The notes beneath the pieces are model-generated. The model was given only the letters and a program-made list of their open reading frames with translations, was not told the DNA's origin and searched no databases. Both the position numbers and the translations under genes were made by a program. From positions 26,961 through 90,960 of the forward strand of contig CALLPK010000005.1 of NCBI GenBank assembly GCA_938015415.1: a DNA stretch of 64,000 bases, read 5' to 3'. The stretch is from an uncultured Saprospiraceae bacterium (GTDB taxonomy: Bacteria; Bacteroidota; Bacteroidia; Chitinophagales; Saprospiraceae). Position 1 is the stretch's first letter; each line of letters opens with the position of its first letter. Positions 62,949-64,000 of this stretch are shown piece after piece.

Positions 62949-64000
62949 ATGCACTCATCGAATCGGTTACTATTTATTTGTTTATTATTGATCGTCCATT
63001 TCCAACTTCCCGCGCAGTCTGTTTCAGGAATTATTACCACTCAAAACGGGGAAGGTATCGAAAATGTAGTAGTACAAGTACAGGGCAGTAGCATCGCTAC
63101 CGTCTCTGATTCGAACGGCAAGTTTTTTATCAAGGATTTACCCGGTGGAAACCAGATTCTGGAAATATATCAGATTGGTTACGCGACCTATACGGATACA
63201 CTTAACGTAGACGGTACCGACCTCTCGCTAAATTTGACACTCACTCCAGACCCACTCGACTTACAGAGTGTCATCGTTACGGGTACTTATCAGGCCGATA
63301 CAAAACTTAACGCTCCCGTTTCGATTACGACCCTATCAACCAAAGATATTAGCATCCGCAACGCCCGGGGTACCGCCGATCTACTCAAAGCGATTCCAGG
63401 AGTTTACGTAGATGCCAGTGCTGGAGAAACGTATACCAGAGTCTATACACGTGGCGTTGCTTCCTCTGCTGAGGATGATCTGGGCTGGTACTATGTCTCC
63501 TTGCAAGAAGATGGCCTGCCAGTAACGTTGGTACAGTACGCATATTATAGCCCTGATTTATTTCACCGGGCAGATTTGACGACCCAGCGAGTAGAAGCAA
63601 TTCGAGGAGGTAGTGCCGCGATCACAGGAATCAACGCACCAGGTGGTATTTTTAATTTTATTTCTAAAAAAGGAAATAGTAACCGTATTAATCAACTGGA
63701 AACAACCGTTGGTCTTCAGGGAGATAACAATTTGCTGGGGCGTTTAGACGGAAATTTTAGTGGCCTGCTGGGCAAGAAAAACTGGGCCTATAACATCGGT
63801 GGATTTTACCGCTACGATCAGGGACCCCGAAATACAGACTACCCGTGGGCCAAAGGTGGACAGTTGAAAGCCAACATTTCAAAAACCTACCCGGAAGGAC
63901 AACTTAATTTTTACGTAAAATATTTAAATGACCAAACCAATCGTTATCTCGGTCTGGCAGCCACCAACTGGAATGATCCACAACCCGCCTTTGGTCAAAA
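62949..64000 (+). CDS. TonB-dependent outer membrane receptor (3' truncated by window)
   Basis: At least 350 codons, open at the window edge. A signal peptide (MHSSNRLLFICLLLIVHF, cleaved after PAQS) leads to a carboxypeptidase-regulatory-like domain (about 25-100, GIENVVVQVQGSSIATVSDSNG). The TonB-dependent plug follows (about 105-230; APVSITTLSTKDI, GTADLLKAIPGVYVDASAGE, VEAIRGGSAAITGINAPGG), then the start of the beta barrel. It takes up siderophores, cobalamin, sugars or other large ligands. No SusD-like gene is visible upstream, so it is more likely a metal or cofactor receptor than a sugar one; the ligand is unknown. Confidence 0.93.
   Translation, partial: MHSSNRLLFICLLLIVHFQLPAQSVSGIITTQNGEGIENVVVQVQGSSIATVSDSNGKFFIKDLPGGNQILEIYQIGYATYTDTLNVDGTDLSLNLTLTPDPLDLQSVIVTGTYQADTKLNAPVSITTLSTKDISIRNARGTADLLKAIPGVYVDASAGETYTRVYTRGVASSAEDDLGWYYVSLQEDGLPVTLVQYAYYSPDLFHRADLTTQRVEAIRGGSAAITGINAPGGIFNFISKKGNSNRINQLETTVGLQGDNNLLGRLDGNFSGLLGKKNWAYNIGGFYRYDQGPRNTDYPWAKGGQLKANISKTYPEGQLNFYVKYLNDQTNRYLGLAATNWNDPQPAFGQ

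Overview
This 64 kb window is chromosomal DNA of a Bacteroidota bacterium. The signs are seven secreted proteins with type IX secretion system (T9SS) C-terminal sorting domains (both the short PNP type and the gliding/CHU_C type), a TonB-dependent receptor, a Y_Y_Y beta-propeller sensor kinase, an ATP synthase epsilon subunit cut down to its N-terminal domain, near absence of Shine-Dalgarno sequences, and promoters of the Bacteroidota form TTG-N19/20-TAnnTTTG. The very large PKD protein, the PPC/PA14 protein and the DUF1800/DUF1501 pair point to the Saprospiria (Lewinella/Haliscomenobacter-like); that placement is an inference. No rRNA, tRNA, CRISPR array, transposase or prophage was recognised.

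Layout. 1-8 kb: end of a DEAD-box helicase, an SPFH protein, atpD-atpC, a glycosyltransferase and a tail-specific protease. 8-12 kb: a 1300-residue secreted repeat protein. 12.6-21 kb: molybdenum cofactor genes in two converging groups, moaA-moaC-mobA-like (+) and [1471-residue PKD protein]-moaD-moaE (-), in which the PKD stop codon overlaps the moaD start. 20.9-27 kb: a secreted M43 metalloprotease divergent from the PKD gene, a 1002-residue sensor kinase, a small orphan protein behind a G9 tract, a NarL-type regulator and endonuclease V. 27-29 kb: mtnA plus a class II aldolase (methylthioribose salvage). 29-40 kb: secreted proteins and lipoproteins, meaB, ybaB, a DUF1573 lipoprotein-TPR kinase-pterin dehydratase operon and a carboxypeptidase-regulatory-domain protein. 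40-46 kb: lon, parE and an AntA-like gene. 46-50 kb: paaG-paaH, a Bax-inhibitor-1 protein and paaY. 50-56 kb: a nitroreductase, DUF1800-DUF1501, an EamA transporter and a secreted propeller-like protein. 56.8-62 kb: a BlaI repressor/M56 metallopeptidase pair with an operator lying on the promoter, two secreted PDZ proteins and a membrane-anchored LAS-type metallopeptidase. The window ends inside a TonB-dependent receptor.

Most of the window is ordinary housekeeping plus accessory surface proteins. The items most worth following are: the BlaI-M56 cassette, whose sensor part is a His/Met-rich coiled coil and which sits beside secreted PDZ proteins; the interlocked palindromic divergent promoters between the PKD and M43 genes; the G9 tract at the -33 position of a small orphan gene between a histidine kinase and a response regulator; the overlap of the PKD and moaD genes; and the membrane-tethered LAS peptidase. 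I do not see a clearly new multi-gene defence or biosynthetic system.
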